Below are positions 24,153 to 36,600 of a stretch of 64,000 nucleotides of DNA, one piece after another. Within the stretch, counting starts at the first letter, position 1. Each line of letters begins with the position of its first letter. The DNA is from Vigna angularis (Eukaryota; Streptophyta; Magnoliopsida; Fabales; Fabaceae): positions 27,361,960 to 27,425,959 of the forward strand of contig NC_068979.1 in assembly GCF_016808095.1 (NCBI RefSeq). Reading direction: 5' to 3'. Below the pieces are notes generated by a model. It saw only the letters and a list, made by a program, of their open reading frames with translations, made no database searches and was not told where the DNA came from. The translations under genes were made by a program, and so were the position numbers.

Positions 24153-25807
24153 GGTCTAAACCCTCATTTGGTCCTCATATTTGTTGGTCAGTCTCAAGTA
24201 AGTCATCGTTTTTTTTTCGGTCTCAATTGGGTCCATAAACTTGTAAAATTGAGCCAATTAAGCTCTGTCCGTTAAGTTTTCACTAACGCCGTTTACAGTT
24301 ACTGACGTGGTGCACTTGATGTAAAAATATTTTATTATGTGGATTTCTTTTTAAAATTAAGAGTTTTGACGTGGCAAAATTTATTGCTAATCGAACCAAG
24401 AAATTTTTCCTCTAGAACCTCACCTCCATCACTGTCTCCGGCGTCCAAATCAAAGCCTCCGGCCCCTTCATCATCTTTCGCATGGAGCAGGTTTAATTGG
24501 ATCTTTACTGTAAGAAAAATCAATTTGTATCAATTGAGGTTGTTTGCTTTATGGTCCTTTGACCTTGCGAGTGGTGCAGAGAGACTTCTGCTGGGGCATT
24601 TCACTTTGTTCTTCTCTTTTTGGGAACAATGGCTTGTCAGAACCTGATGCCAAACACAGAAGAAAAATAAAGGGATTTGTGGTTTTTGAGTCAGAAAAGC
24701 AATTCACAGTCAATTATTGAAAGTGACAAAAGTGTTTCTAATCAATTACATTATATTGTCAATTACAATTACAAAAGTGTTTATCCAATGCAGAGATTCT
24801 GAAACTAAAGATCCCACAAAAGTAGAAGACAAACACATACTAGAAAAGCATGAGGAATTGCCACTTTTCTTGTACACCCAAAAGCCACATGTAGATAAGA
24901 ATTTGAAGCCAACCAATGTTACTATGTTTAACAAACATAACAATGTGACCATGGATACAACATTAATGTTGAGTTATTGATATTAATGTTGAGTTATGGG
25001 AGCTTTTAATGTTATTGAAATACTCAAGCTTGTCCAAATAAGAAGATTTTTTAGCACAATAAGGAGATTTAGTTGCATTATTTTCATCATTTTTGTCCAC
25101 GAAATCCTCTAAATCTCCAGTGAGGTTACTGTTCTTTGCGTCCAACTCCTCCTTGATTGAAGTCCAACCCATGAAATCTGAGAGAGTCATTCAAGGTGGT
25201 GTATCTGAAGAGTGAATGTTGGAATTTTCATCCTCAAAGTTTGGGGAAGTCCTCCTAGATATTGGTAAAGAATCCACTGAAACCCTTCTGCTGCTCCAAC
25301 GCCACCAACAATTATTTTTCCTCCGCGCACAAGCCTTCAACCTGCAAGAGAAATACAGAGATCTAAAAACCCAATTGGAGTAGAAGTCGTCGCTGTACAG
25401 ACCACCCTACTCGCGATCTCCACCATGCCTAAACACCCTCTTCGCACATGCATCTACAGAGAGAACCAGACCGCGAACATCTTCTCAATCGCGACCTCCA
25501 TCATCAATCTCACGCAACCATGACAGCTTGCACCTCCGTTCGAAACCTGCACACAGATTCGAAACCCCAATCACAAAGAGAAAACCCTATAATTTTAACA
25601 TAAACCAATTAAATTTTGTCATTTCATAATCTTTTAATTTAAATAAAAATTTTACATAATCAATCAGTACACATCAACATATTAAGTGAGCACCACGTCA
25701 GCAATTGTAAACGGCGTTAGTGAAAACTTAACAGACAGAGCTTAATTGGCTCAATTTTACAAGTTTATGAACCCAATTGAGACCGGAAAAAAAGGAGGGT
25801 TTAAGCC
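24153..25807. mobile_element. Mutator-like element, possible Pack-MULE
   Basis: The left end GGTCTAAACCCTCATTTGG and the right end GGAGGGTTTAAGCC are inverted. The TIRs share a long segment ending in TAACGCCGTTTACA and CTGACGTGGTGC (left to about 24315, right from about 25687), with a gap of about 40 bp in the right copy. The flanking 9-mers TAAAAAAAA (24144-24152) and TAAAAAAAG (25808-25816) match at 8 of 9, though they are low in complexity. The interior has coding-like stretches: a plus-strand piece at about 25259-25383 reading ...HQQLFFLRAQAFNLQEKY..., and a minus-strand frame at 24963-25190. These may be captured exons. No transposase is present. Confidence 0.72.
25259..25383 (+). pseudogene. 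Possible captured exon fragment (coiled-coil-like)
   Basis: About 40 codons that look like genuine coding sequence: Leu/Gln/Glu/Arg/Lys-rich, with TLLLLQRHQQLFFLRAQAF and QEKYRDLKTQLE, ending in TAG. It lies inside a TIR element. The parent gene is not recognised. Confidence 0.3.
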
Positions 25808-26330
25808 TAAAAAAAGTACTAGAACTAAAATTTGAATACAGTAAATTTAAAAGAAGAAATTACCGTGGAATTAAAGAGATCGGTGAACAAAAGAATAATA
25901 TTTTTTGTGTTTACATAGTGAAAGTACGTAATGTTTGTCACCTTTAAAAAAATTATATTAAATTACAATATATACATTATCTTTTGAGAGTTATTTTTAT
26001 GTGGAACCTTACCCATATAAATATAACGTTGATTAAAGTTCTCTATTTGTACCCATTGTTTATTTTTCAAATTCTCCCTCATTTGGTTCAACTAAAAATT
26101 GTTTTGAATCGGGAATACTTAATTATTCCCTCCAATATTATTTATTGGGTCTCTCTAAAAATAATTTCTCATCTGAGGAACATTTCCTCAAATCCTCTTA
26201 TTCAAGTGATTTTATAAGCTAAAATTGAAAGCTATCATTAGTTATTTCTAATGGGTTTAAAACTTAGATAATTTGCTAAGGTACATATTGAATATATCTT
26301 TTATTCAAAGTGGTTTCATTATTTTTTAAT

Positions 26331-27889
26331 GGTTTAATGTCACCAGAAGTCCCTCTTTTTGTCCAAAGTCTTAAATAGATCCCTTTTCTTTTTGGCGTAT
26401 CAATGTGGTCCTTTTTATTGTTAATTTGATTCAATTAGAGGTTTGCCGGCAAATTCAGCAAACGACCGTTTAATAGTTGGTAACGTGGCATGCTGACTTA
26501 AATGTGTAATGACATGTGGCATTAAAATTGATTTTTGTTTTAAAGAAAAATTAAGGAGAGAGGTGATATCAGATGGAGAGAAGGGCAAAGGTGGAAAAAT
26601 TAAAAATTATTCGGGCTTATGTGTGCAGTTTGGCACGGAGCTTGGAAGGGAAGCTGAAGAGCTTGAAGAGCTCGTCAATGGCGACGCGTAGCGAGAGCTT
26701 GAAGAGGAGCTCCGGGTCGGTTGTGTTGGATTCCGACAATGAGGATATGGTGGAAAAATTAAAAATTTTTAGGGCTGTCACCTTTAATTGGGGGAAAATA
26801 TTGGGGGAAAGGTTGTTATTATTACTGTTCATGTGAAGGGGAAAAATCGCGTTGTATGTTCGATTGCCCATTGCATATGCGGTGGTAGAAGGAGAAAACC
26901 CTTGATTTTTTGATCTTCTGTCATTATTATTCTTCTGCTCTTTGCTGCTTACTCACCCCTTCTTCTAATGTCTAGAGTGACTCTTTCTACCATTTTCTTT
27001 TCTTGTACGTGGATTTCTGCTAATAGGGTTAGTCGGAAAGGGAAAAGAGGAAAATTTCTTTTGATTTTGAAGTCTCTGGTTTCATGTTTGTTTCTAAAGT
27101 ATAGCTTGTGAGGTTTTTTCTTTTTATGAGTGGAGCGGGTGCGGGACGAGTTTCAACTTATCAAAATTCAAGAACGAGCCTTGCAAATTCAGGGGTTGGA
27201 GAAAGATAGGGAAAGTTTTGATCTTTTTGGGTGCAGATAAACAACTTTTGTCGTTACCCATTTAAGTTGAAAGTCTTAATTCACATTAATTGGTGTTTGT
27301 GATTGATAAAAGCTATTAAAGTGAAAAGATTGATTTTTTGATAACGTCTTAACACTGATGTTGTTTCTGCAGTTGTTTACTCCAAATTTTTGGCCAAAGA
27401 AACACAGTTGGAACAGAAAGTCTCCAGAAAATGAAGACTTTTTACACTTGAATGGCTTTCCTTTGGATGACCTTAATGAAGATCTCTTAGAGAGGGTGCT
27501 TTCATGGCTACCAACTTCCTCCTTCTTCCGCCATACTTCTGTCTCCAAGAGATGGAAGTCAGCTGCTGCTTCTGTGAGTTTCAAGCTTGCCTACACATAG
27601 AAGCCCTAAAAATTTTTTAATTTTCCACCTTTGCCCTTCACTCCATCTGATATCACCTCTCTCCTTAATTTTTTTTTTGAAACAAAAATCAATTTTAATG
27701 CCACATGTCATTACACATTTAAGTCAGCATGCCTCGTTACCAACTATTAAACGGCCGTTTGCTGAATTTGACGGCAGACCTCTAATTGAATCAAATTAAC
27801 AATAAAAAGGACCACATTGATACGTCAAAAAGAAAAGGGATCTATTTAAGATTTTGGACAAAAAGAGGGACTTCTGGTGACATTAAACC
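26331..27889. mobile_element. Pack-MULE with ~300-bp TIRs and exact 9-bp target duplication
   Basis: It begins GGTTTAATGTCACCAGAAG and ends with the inverted copy CTTCTGGTGACATTAAACC. The TIRs are nearly identical over about 245 bp and recognisable over about 300 bp (26331-26632 and 27593-27889). TTTTTTAAT occurs directly outside both ends (26322-26330 and 27890-27898), an exact 9-bp duplication. The interior carries an F-box gene fragment (27373-27600) and no transposase. The high identity of the arms suggests the youngest Mutator-like insertion in the window. The fragment's stop codon lies within the right TIR. Confidence 0.88.
27373..27600 (+). pseudogene. Captured F-box gene exon (F-box/kelch-like N-terminal part)
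   Basis: After a retained splice acceptor (TTTCTGCAG, ending at 27372) an open frame of 76 codons contains a recognisable F-box: LDDLNEDLLERVLSWLPTSS then FFRHTSVSKRWKSAAASVSF. F-box proteins are substrate adaptors of SCF ubiquitin ligases. The closest match from memory is the F-box/kelch-repeat group. All sequence after the F-box, including substrate-binding repeats, is absent; the frame runs into the right TIR and ends at TAG 27598-27600. Being an internal exon without a start inside a TIR element, it is a captured fragment. It may be transcribed but should not make a functional adaptor. An upstream frame (26573-26836) could be a second captured exon that I do not recognise. Confidence 0.72.
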
Positions 27890-27898
27890 TTTTTTAAT

Positions 27899-28829
27899 CT
27901 ATAAACATCAAAGCCAGTTGTTTATGTCACACTGCATTGGTGATTTGCGGAGTGTTTTCTTGAATGTTAGAGTATGGTTGTTGTTCAAGATGGAATCCTT
28001 CAAGATGTTGAATGAAATAAAATTGATTTTCTCAAATGCAAATGAAACATGTTAAATTGAAAAAAGAAAATAGAGATAAAAAGTGAAATTCCTACAAAAC
28101 ACAAGGCCTGAATTTAGCCCCTCGTGTAGCAATTTTCCATGATTTCCTTCCTTTTCCTGATTTAACATTCTACCTTTCATTCTCTTTTTTAGGTGACTTT
28201 ATTGTGAATTTCATTTCTTAAACCTTCCTCGTGGTCTGTTATACAAGTCATAATCATGGAGGCGTTCATTGAAATGTTTTCAGGAAGAAAGAGGTTCATT
28301 AAAAACAACAAAACCAATGCTACTGCTAAAACTTCAACCTATAGACAACATTCTTTACACCTAAAAAACAATTAGAAGCTTAATCTTTATTAACCTTTAA
28401 CAAAGGAAACTTTAAATCTAATTCCAAAATATAAAATTTACACTCATTTATATATTTTAAATCAATTCTAAATTAGTTTTATATTTAATCTGAAACTTTT
28501 AACAATTTTTTTATATTTCCAACCTTTTCCTATAATGTTTCCAGCAAACCGTGTAAGGTTCAACCATATATACCATTACCCATTACCAATTCAAATGTTG
28601 GGTGCCATAAAGCAAGCTTTTCCATATTTCAACGTTAAGAATAAAGTTTAAAGGTATTAAGAGAGCATTAATAAAGAAAAAGAAAAAAGAAAAAGGACAT
28701 GGAAGCAGTAATAAGTCCAAAATAACCAATTGCAAGTTGGCTACCTGTTTTGACTTTTTAATTTTCAAGTTTTAAAAAATTTAAAATATAATAACAATTT
28801 TAAAAATTTCGTAAATTTATAAAAACCAA

Positions 28830-28873
<44 letters not shown>

Positions 28874-29365
28874 CTATTTCAATTCTTAGTAATCAAGGTT
28901 TCAAGATATTCAAAAATTTCAAAATTTTTACTAGTTTTCTAATTATTTTATCTAAAAAAACAATTTGATTTTGATTATAGAAAAAAAGATTTGGTTTTGA
29001 TTATAGAAAAAGCGAAGTCATATAACTTTTGTGGTCTCGGTTATCTTAGAATCAAAATTAAAAGTATGCCAAAAATTTTAAAACATATAAAAATAAAAAA
29101 TAAACAAAGTAAACATACAAATTTGTACCAACTTCGTCATCATACAAATGTTTAATCTAAATATGGAAATATGTAAGAACAGTAATATAATACAATGTCT
29201 CCTTGTTTCAGTTTGTACAAACTTTTTAGGTAAATTCCAAATGATGACACAAAGAGGTTTGACTTGGCAAATACAACAATGATGAACATAAAAATAAACA
29301 TACACTTTGAATGTTCAAACAAGCTTCCATCATAAAAAATAAACTGTCTGAGATTTTTTTTTTTA
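27899..29365. other. Intergenic DNA downstream of the caleosin gene
   Basis: AT-rich DNA with a (TA)n run at about 28833-28871. The part nearest 29366 includes the 3' untranslated region of the minus-strand caleosin gene. No other gene is supported. Confidence 0.45.
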
Positions 29366-32300
29366 TTATTTCTTTTTGCCTGAAGAGTGTTGTTTTTTCA
29401 GCTGTTCAAACAGGCTTCCATCATAAACACCTCTGATTGTATCTTTTTGCAACAAACCACTCTGATCTTTAGCAAGTTTGTAAAGTATGCTCCATTCCAC
29501 AAAACTACCAATTCTGTGCATTGCAATATGTCAACAATTACTCCAATTTATGGCCAAACAATGAAAAACTATCACTAATTTCATACAATAGCTAGACATT
29601 TTGTCACAAACTATATATAAATTCTTAACTTTTACAATAAATTTTATACAAGAGAGTTTTCCTCGTACCCAGAAATAAAGATTGCTAAAACTCATAAATA
29701 CGAGAAAGTATATAATTATTATTAGAAATTACTAAATTCAGTTAGGTTGATTAAAAGTATTTATAAAAAAAATCAAGAGTAATATGCTATGATATGATAA
29801 TTTTTTTTAACAAAATTTTATTTAAATAGAGGACTTATATTATAAAATGTTCAATGATATTTTTAACACACAAAAAATGGCTAAAAACCATGCATGATCA
29901 CATTATTGATCGAAAATATTACTTTTAAAAAGAGAAATCAAACAACATAAGCATATTTTTCTAACCTTATATTTCTAATATATGGATATAGATAAAAGAC
30001 CATGAATTGAATGTGAAAATAATTTTAAGTATGCATGATCAATTTATAACTTTTACATTCAATAATATTATTTATTTGTGATGAGATGATAAATATAATT
30101 GTCTTATACTATAATAAGTCATATATGAGAAACTTACCTTCCTTTTAAATCCTTAGGCTCTCTATTTGCCTTAATCATTTCCTTCAATTCATCATATTTC
30201 AAATAATTTGGATTTGTATGTGCATGCTTGCTGAAAATTGCTTCAAATTTTGAAGGAACAAACCTAAAAACACCATAAAGTGCATAAAAAATAGAGATTT
30301 ATCATTAACAATGTTTTATGATTGACTAAAATTGTTACCAAAAGATATAATTTTGAACAAATGTACCTTCCTTGAGTATCATAGACTCCACTGTCACTAC
30401 CATGCTTGCCTCGTTGGATATTTTTAACTTCAATTGGGAAAAGTAAAGATGGAAACTTTCCCTACATCATGAAAAGTTAATAAGTGATAGAAACCAGACA
30501 TTTTTTAACCAATTTATTTTACTTAATTATAGTAGAATTAAAAATATCAAAAAAGTTATTGAATCAATTAAGTGTTTTTTTTCCTAAATATATAGATGAC
30601 GAAATTATTATTAAATGGATAAGTTAATAATGTTTATTTACTCAAACTGCTTATAGTAAAATATTAGTATTGCCTTTTAGTTATATTTAATTGAAAATTA
30701 ACATTATCATTATAAGGAAATACAAGCACATACTATATCTATATTTTTATGTGATAAATAAATATAACAATAAAATGGTTAATTTATTATCATAACTTTA
30801 TTGTAAAATAAAGACAAAATTGTTAAATATACACACTATAAATGGTCATTAAAGTAAATGGTCATTAAAGTGTGTGACTACAAAAAGACAACAGGTGATT
30901 ACTCTAATTTAATGTAATCATTAATGATTCATTTTTCAAAAAGAAAATTGTAATTATTAAAACGGATGGCTAAAGAAAGAGTTGTCTTAAAGGGGTTTTT
31001 GAAATGATTCATTTTTCAAAAAAGAAATTGTAATTATTAAAACGGATGGCTAAAGAAAGAGTTGTCTTAAGGGGTTTTTGAAAGGAGTTCTCAATAATGA
31101 CCTAAGAATAAATTATTATTTATTTCCCACAAAATTATTTTGGAGATTTGAATTTTCTTAAAGTATGGCCCAGGGATCAGATACCTTCTCTATAAAGGGA
31201 CAAGATATTTTAAGGGCAACGTTGGTAATTTCATCCCTCCGTCACTTTGTTTAGGCTAAAATAGTTAATATACACCCTTTTCTACTAACTCTCAAGGGAT
31301 TAAATTTATTAAAAATAATCCCTTTTAATAAATTTCATTTTAAATGATAAAAAAAGTCACTAGAAAAAAAAAGGTAAAACCCATTAATATCTTTCACATT
31401 AAAAAGATAGTGACTTTAATAAGTTTTAATACAAGAAAAGAGTAGAATAATACAACTTTTTTTGTTCTTGTGTTTGGTGAAATATCATCTTGCTGTGAGT
31501 TCATTATCATACTTTGAAAGTAAAATCTAATTTTTTAAAAAAAGATAATGATAAAAATCGTAAATTTAAGGATTTTACTGAGATTAAAATAGACAAATAC
31601 TTCAAGAAAACATAAGAGTTTTCAAAAAGGGAAAGAGAGAGTTACCGGACGAGTAGGCTGACTGAGAAACACATTGATGAAAATAGCACCTCCAAAGGAC
31701 AATAAAACCCCACTCCCAATTTCACGCATTCCTGCACTTACTCAAAACACAACCATAAAATCTATGAACTCAATTTTCTTTTGACAAATTCTATGATAAA
31801 AACTGTTTCTAATTTTTCTTCCCTTTCTACATCTGGGTTAATCTCATTTTTCATTTCAGCATTACTGTTTAGTTCTGGTTTTTCTGTTTTCTTTTACATC
31901 ATGATCTTTTCCTGCAGAACTGATACTAAAAAAACCAGTTTTGGACAAGATTGTTCCCTAAAAACCCTAACCTTGTTTTCTCCAAAATGATCAGTTGTAA
32001 GAAGGAAAAAAATTGAGAATTGAAGGGAAAAGGAAAGAAGTGAAAACCTTGAAAAGTTTCCCATGGATAAATGACACCATCTTTGTTTATGTCGAAGAAT
32101 GCAGCATGCTTCTGCAGAACGTTCTCCTCAAGTGAAATGGATTTCTCTCCAAGCACACCTGCTTCTTCTGCAAACATGTTCAACGGTTGAAGCAAGCATT
32201 TCAGTGGAGATTAATGACATAGACCAACCCCAATGTAGAATTAGAAAGTTTCTGAAACTATTTTCACGGAAAAAACAAAACTTTTTACAGAAATTTTCTG

Positions 32301-32396
32301 AAACCGTGATGGATCCAAACTAAGAAAAATGAAACATGGAGTTGTTACATGCATACCCTCTTGTTTCTGGTTGAGTGAGGGTGGTGAAGAAGCCAT
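29366..32396 (-). CDS. PXG: Caleosin / peroxygenase (PXG family)
   Basis: Caleosins are calcium-binding, haem-containing peroxygenases of lipid droplets and ER that oxidise unsaturated fatty acids using hydroperoxides; several are induced by ABA and drought. Six minus-strand exons join in phase: 32396-32357, 32167-32048, 31731-31646, 30461-30367, 30263-30138 and 29513-29366. They total 615 nt, 204 aa. A single EF-hand loop [12 protein letters not shown] lies at residues 39-50, with all calcium ligands present. The conserved haem histidines are His34 (LQKHAAFFD) and His102 (GKHGSDSG). A hydrophobic anchor lies at about 58-77, followed by a proline-rich stretch ([14 protein letters not shown]). 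The C-terminus has [20 protein letters not shown], typical of the family. The length fits the shorter (L) caleosins. No damage is seen. The third intron (1.2 kb) holds an 80-bp tandem duplication. Confidence 0.95.
30923..31082. repeat. 80-bp tandem duplication in caleosin intron 3
   Basis: Two nearly identical 80-bp units (30923-31002 and 31003-31082), recognised by ATTAAAACGGATGGCTAAAG in each. They differ by a few single-base changes and indels. Intronic and noncoding. Confidence 0.88.
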
Positions 32397-32498
32397 GTGA
32401 CTCAAGTTGAGAAGAAAAATACAAGTTTTTTATGGGAATGAAAAAGTAAAGAAGATGGGTATGATAATGGTTAATTAAGAGATGAGATGAGATGTATG

Positions 32499-32506
32499 TA
32501 TATATA
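32499..32506 (-). promoter_or_regulatory. TATA box of the caleosin gene
   Basis: TATATATA about 103 bp upstream of the start codon on the minus strand. Confidence 0.6.
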
Positions 32507-32552
32507 GGTGAGAGGTTGCATATGATGAAGCAATCAAGGCTCTGCGAATTGG

Positions 32553-32560
32553 ACACGTGT
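32553..32560 (-). promoter_or_regulatory. ABRE/G-box (ACACGTGT) upstream of caleosin
   Basis: The palindrome ACACGTGT contains both the G-box CACGTG and the ABRE core ACGTGT. It is about 45 bp upstream of the TATA box and 160 bp upstream of the ATG. RD20-type caleosins are known ABA- and drought-responsive genes, so this fits ABA control. The motif is seen; the function is inference. Confidence 0.6.
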
Positions 32561-32599
32561 GAGATCTTAAACGTCTTTGATGATCTGATTCCGAAATCT

Positions 32600-33151
32600 T
32601 TTGCTTCTTCTTCTTCGTAACGCAACAGCTGTGATAATCTGCTATGACATGTTAATGTGGAAATGGCGTTTAGTTTGCATTGTGTCGCAGAGATATCAAG
32701 ATTCGAAAGATGATTATTCTCATCTGTTCACTCAGTCGGTTACGCAGAAGTTGAAGACTTTTATTAAAGTGAAGATGAAATGGATATTTTATAAGGAAAA
32801 GGGTAGATAGTTGTCCGTAAAATAAGTTTTGTTTAATTTTTTTTATAATTTCGCAACCGAAATGACGAATTAAAAAAAAATGTTTTAAAAATAGAGTTTG
32901 AAGTTGTTAGTTTATTTTAAACATTTAGAGAAAAATTGAAAACTTAGCAAAAGAAACTGAATTTTGAGTTTGGAATTCGATTATTTGTAGGAAGGTATTA
33001 GTATTTTATAAGGTCTATTCTAAAATGATATTTTTAATTAAATATATAAAAATATATGTGATTTTTTAAATATTTAATTTTTAAAAAAAAATTGTTTAAA
33101 AGAAATAAAAATATTTTTCTTTTATTTTGTAGTCCGATAAGAACGTTTTTC
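32600..33151. other. Intergenic DNA between caleosin promoter and copia element
   Basis: AT-rich with no gene. The segment next to 32600 belongs to the caleosin 5' flank. Confidence 0.4.
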
Positions 33152-33156
33152 CCTAT

Positions 33157-33636
33157 CGTTGTAATATATTATTATTATACTGTAAAATATGAAAATGTTG
33201 TATTGCAATGTTAGATTCGGCAACGTTAACACTTTTTAATTCTCAACGTTAATATTTTAAGAGCAACGTTCAAATAATTTAATCTTTGCAACGTTAAATT
33301 TTTTATAATTTTTAATTTATTTTATTTAATTGATTCTTCTTTAGCTCTATAAATAGAGAGTTATTTCTTTCTCCATTTCAAGAAGCACTAAATTCAATCA
33401 TTCTCTTTTTTCTCTTTTCTTAATTTCATATTCTTTTTCTCTTCTATAAATATTCCGGGTTATTTTTATATTCTTCTTAGAGATCCTTACTAGTTTTGAT
33501 ATCCTTAGAAATATTCTGGAAAGTTCATGTTGTATCCTGTGGGACTAGCGCAATACACTGTGGATAATTCCTTAAAGACAGTGAAACTACACACCTCATG
33601 AAATTTTGTCCGTGATTCTGACAGCTTTCTACAACA
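33157..33636 (+). repeat. 5' LTR of the copia element
   Basis: About 480 bp, ending ...TTTCTACAACA. It parallels the 3' LTR throughout, including ACGTT-rich phrases (GGCAACGTTAACA, GAGCAACGTTCAAA) and the promoter-like AGCTCTATAAATAGAGAG segment. Confidence 0.9.
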
Positions 33637-33639
33637 ATC

Positions 33640-36600
33640 TTAAGGATTTATGGCTGACATCAACAACATGCCTTCGAGGAGCCAAACCATTGTTTTTGAA
33701 ACCTAGACGGTCTTCGCAAAATTACTTTCGGACGTGTCAAAAATCGAGGTTTTCTCTGGACAGAACTTTTGGCGCTGGCAAGAATGCGTATCCACCCTTT
33801 TAGACATGTGTGGAGTTGTTGTTGCTCCCAAAAGGTACGTACACAAACATGATCACAAAAAGAAAAATATTTTTCTTAAATCTCGTCCCAATGAATCTAA
33901 ACCCACCTGACGTAGAGTATGAAATGACAATCCTCCTAGGGCAAATATACTCGAAGGATCACATTATTGTTGCGGTCGTTTCTCAAGTAAACCTGATGAC
34001 CAATGTGAGCAAGTGGGTGGTAGACTCTGGTGCTACCAGACATATTTTGTGCAAATAGAAGTGCCTTTACCTCTTACACTAGTGTAGGGGATGGAGAAGA
34101 ACACGTCTACCTCGGTGATTCCAGGACCACTCCTGTTCTGGGAAAAGGTAAAGTTCTTCTCAAACTCACATATGGAAAGACTCTGGCCTTGAGTGATGTG
34201 TTACATGTGCCATCAATTAGAGTTAATTTAATCTCTGTATCACTATTGGAAAAGGTGGGGGTTAAAGTGTCATTTGACAGAAAATAATGTTTTTGTGGGG
34301 AAGGGATATTGTGATCAAGGACTCTTCAATCTAAATTTTTCTAAAAATATTAATGAATCAAGTTCTTCTTCTTATATTGTTGACTCGTATGATATATGAC
34401 ATGCTAGATTAGGACATGTGAATTCCTCGTACGTTTTGAAATTACAACGACTAGGATTGATTAATATGCATGATAAACAGAGTAGTAAGTGTGATATATG
34501 TGTAGAATCTAAAATAACAAAGAAAACATGTTTTTCTGTAGAACGTCAAACTGAACTGTTAGGGTTAATTCATACTGATCTAGCTGATTTGAAACAAACC
34601 ATGTCTAGAGGAGGTAAAAATTATTTTGTGACATTTATAGATGATTATTCTAGATACGCCAAAGTTTACTTAATCAAACATAAAGATGAAGCCTTTGATG
34701 TGTTTTTAACCTATAAAGCAGAAGTAGAAAATCAATTGAATAAGAAGATTAAGAGGATTAGATCAAATAGAGGTGGTGAGTATGTACTGTTTAATGAATT
34801 TTGTGTTAAAGAAGGAATTATTCATGAAGTGACCCCACCATATTCACCTAAGTCTAATGGAGTAGCTGAGAGAAAAAATAGAACCCTTAAGGAAATGATG
34901 AATGTTATGCTTGTTAATTCTGGTGCACCTAATAATCTTTGGGGAGAAGCCTTACTTACTGCATGTGTTTTACAAAGTAGAATACCCCATAAGAAAACCG
35001 GTAAAACTCCTTATGAGTTGTGGAAAGGATACCAACCTAACCTTAAATATCTAAGAGTATGGGGGTGCTCAGCTAAGGTGATGTTACCCGATCCTAAGAA
35101 AAGGAAAATAGGCTCTAAAACCTCTGATTGTATGTTCTTAGGTTATGCTGAACATAGTGCTGCCTATAGGTTTCTAGTTGTTAAAAGTAACATACTTGAG
35201 AGAAATTCTATAATGGAGACAAAAAATGCTGAGTTTTTTGAGCATGTGTTTCCCTTAAAGGTTAGTGAGATGTCTTAGTCTGTTGATGATAATAATAATA
35301 ATGATACCATGAATAAGGATTTGAGAAGAAGTAAAAGACAGAGAAAGAAAACTTCTTGTGGAGACGACTTTTATATTTATCTTGTTGATAATGATCCAGC
35401 AAGCTTTGTAGAAGCTACTAGTGCTCCTGATGCAAAACAGTGGGATAAGGCCATTAGAACTAAAATTGAATCAATTCAGAAAAACAATACTTGGACTTTA
35501 GTAGATTTGCCTAAAGGAGCAAAACTCATTGATTGTCAGTGGATCTTTAAGAAAAAATATCACCTTGATGGATCCATAGAGAAATATAAGGCAATATTAG
35601 TAGCAAAAGGTTTTACTCAAAAACCTAACATAGATTACTTTGACACTTTTGCTCCTGTGACCAGGATTTTCTCTATTTGAGTGTTGTTAGCTCTAGCAGT
35701 TATCCATAAACTAGTGATACATCAGATGGATGTTAAAACAGTCTTTTTGAATGGTGATTTAGAGGAAGAAATTTATATGACTCAACCTGAAGGGTGTGTT
35801 GCACCTGGTCAAAAGGATAAAGTATGCAAACTCTTAAAATCCTTGTATGGGCTAAAACAAGCACCAAAGAAATGGCATGAAAAACTTGATAATGTGTTGT
35901 TTTGTGATGGGTTTTCACCTAATAATGCTGATAAATGTGTGTACTCTAAATTTGAAAATGGTGATTGTGTCATTATATGCTTGTTTGTGGATGACATGTT
36001 AATTTTTGGTACATGTAATGAGATTGTCGCTAGAACTAAACTGTTTCTATGATCAAAATTTGAAATGAAAGACATGAGTGAAGCCAATGTGATTTTAGGT
36101 ATTAGAATCATAAGGAAGGGAGATAGTATATTACTATCTCAAGAACAATATATTGAGAAACTTCTCAAGAAGTTTGGGTTTTATGACTTGAAACCAGTGA
36201 GTACCCCTTATGATGCTAATTCTAAATTAATGAAAAATAAAAGAGAATCATTATCTCAGCCTTAGTATGCCCAGATAATTGGAAGCTTACTGCACTTGAT
36301 GAACTTTTCTAGACCTGATATTGCTTATGCAGTAGGTAGACTAAGTATGTACACTCAATGTCCAAATCAAGAACATTGGGATGCACTTGCTAGGCTTATG
36401 AGATACTTAAGAGGTTCAATGGATTATGTCATTGAATACAATGGATTTCCCACTGTACTAGAAGGGTACAATGATGCTAACTGGATCTCTGATTCAGATG
36501 AGACAAAATTCACTAGTGGTTATGTATTCACACTTGGGGGTGGTGCGATTACAAAGAGATCAGCCAGACCAACAATTATTACAAGATCAACAATAAAATC

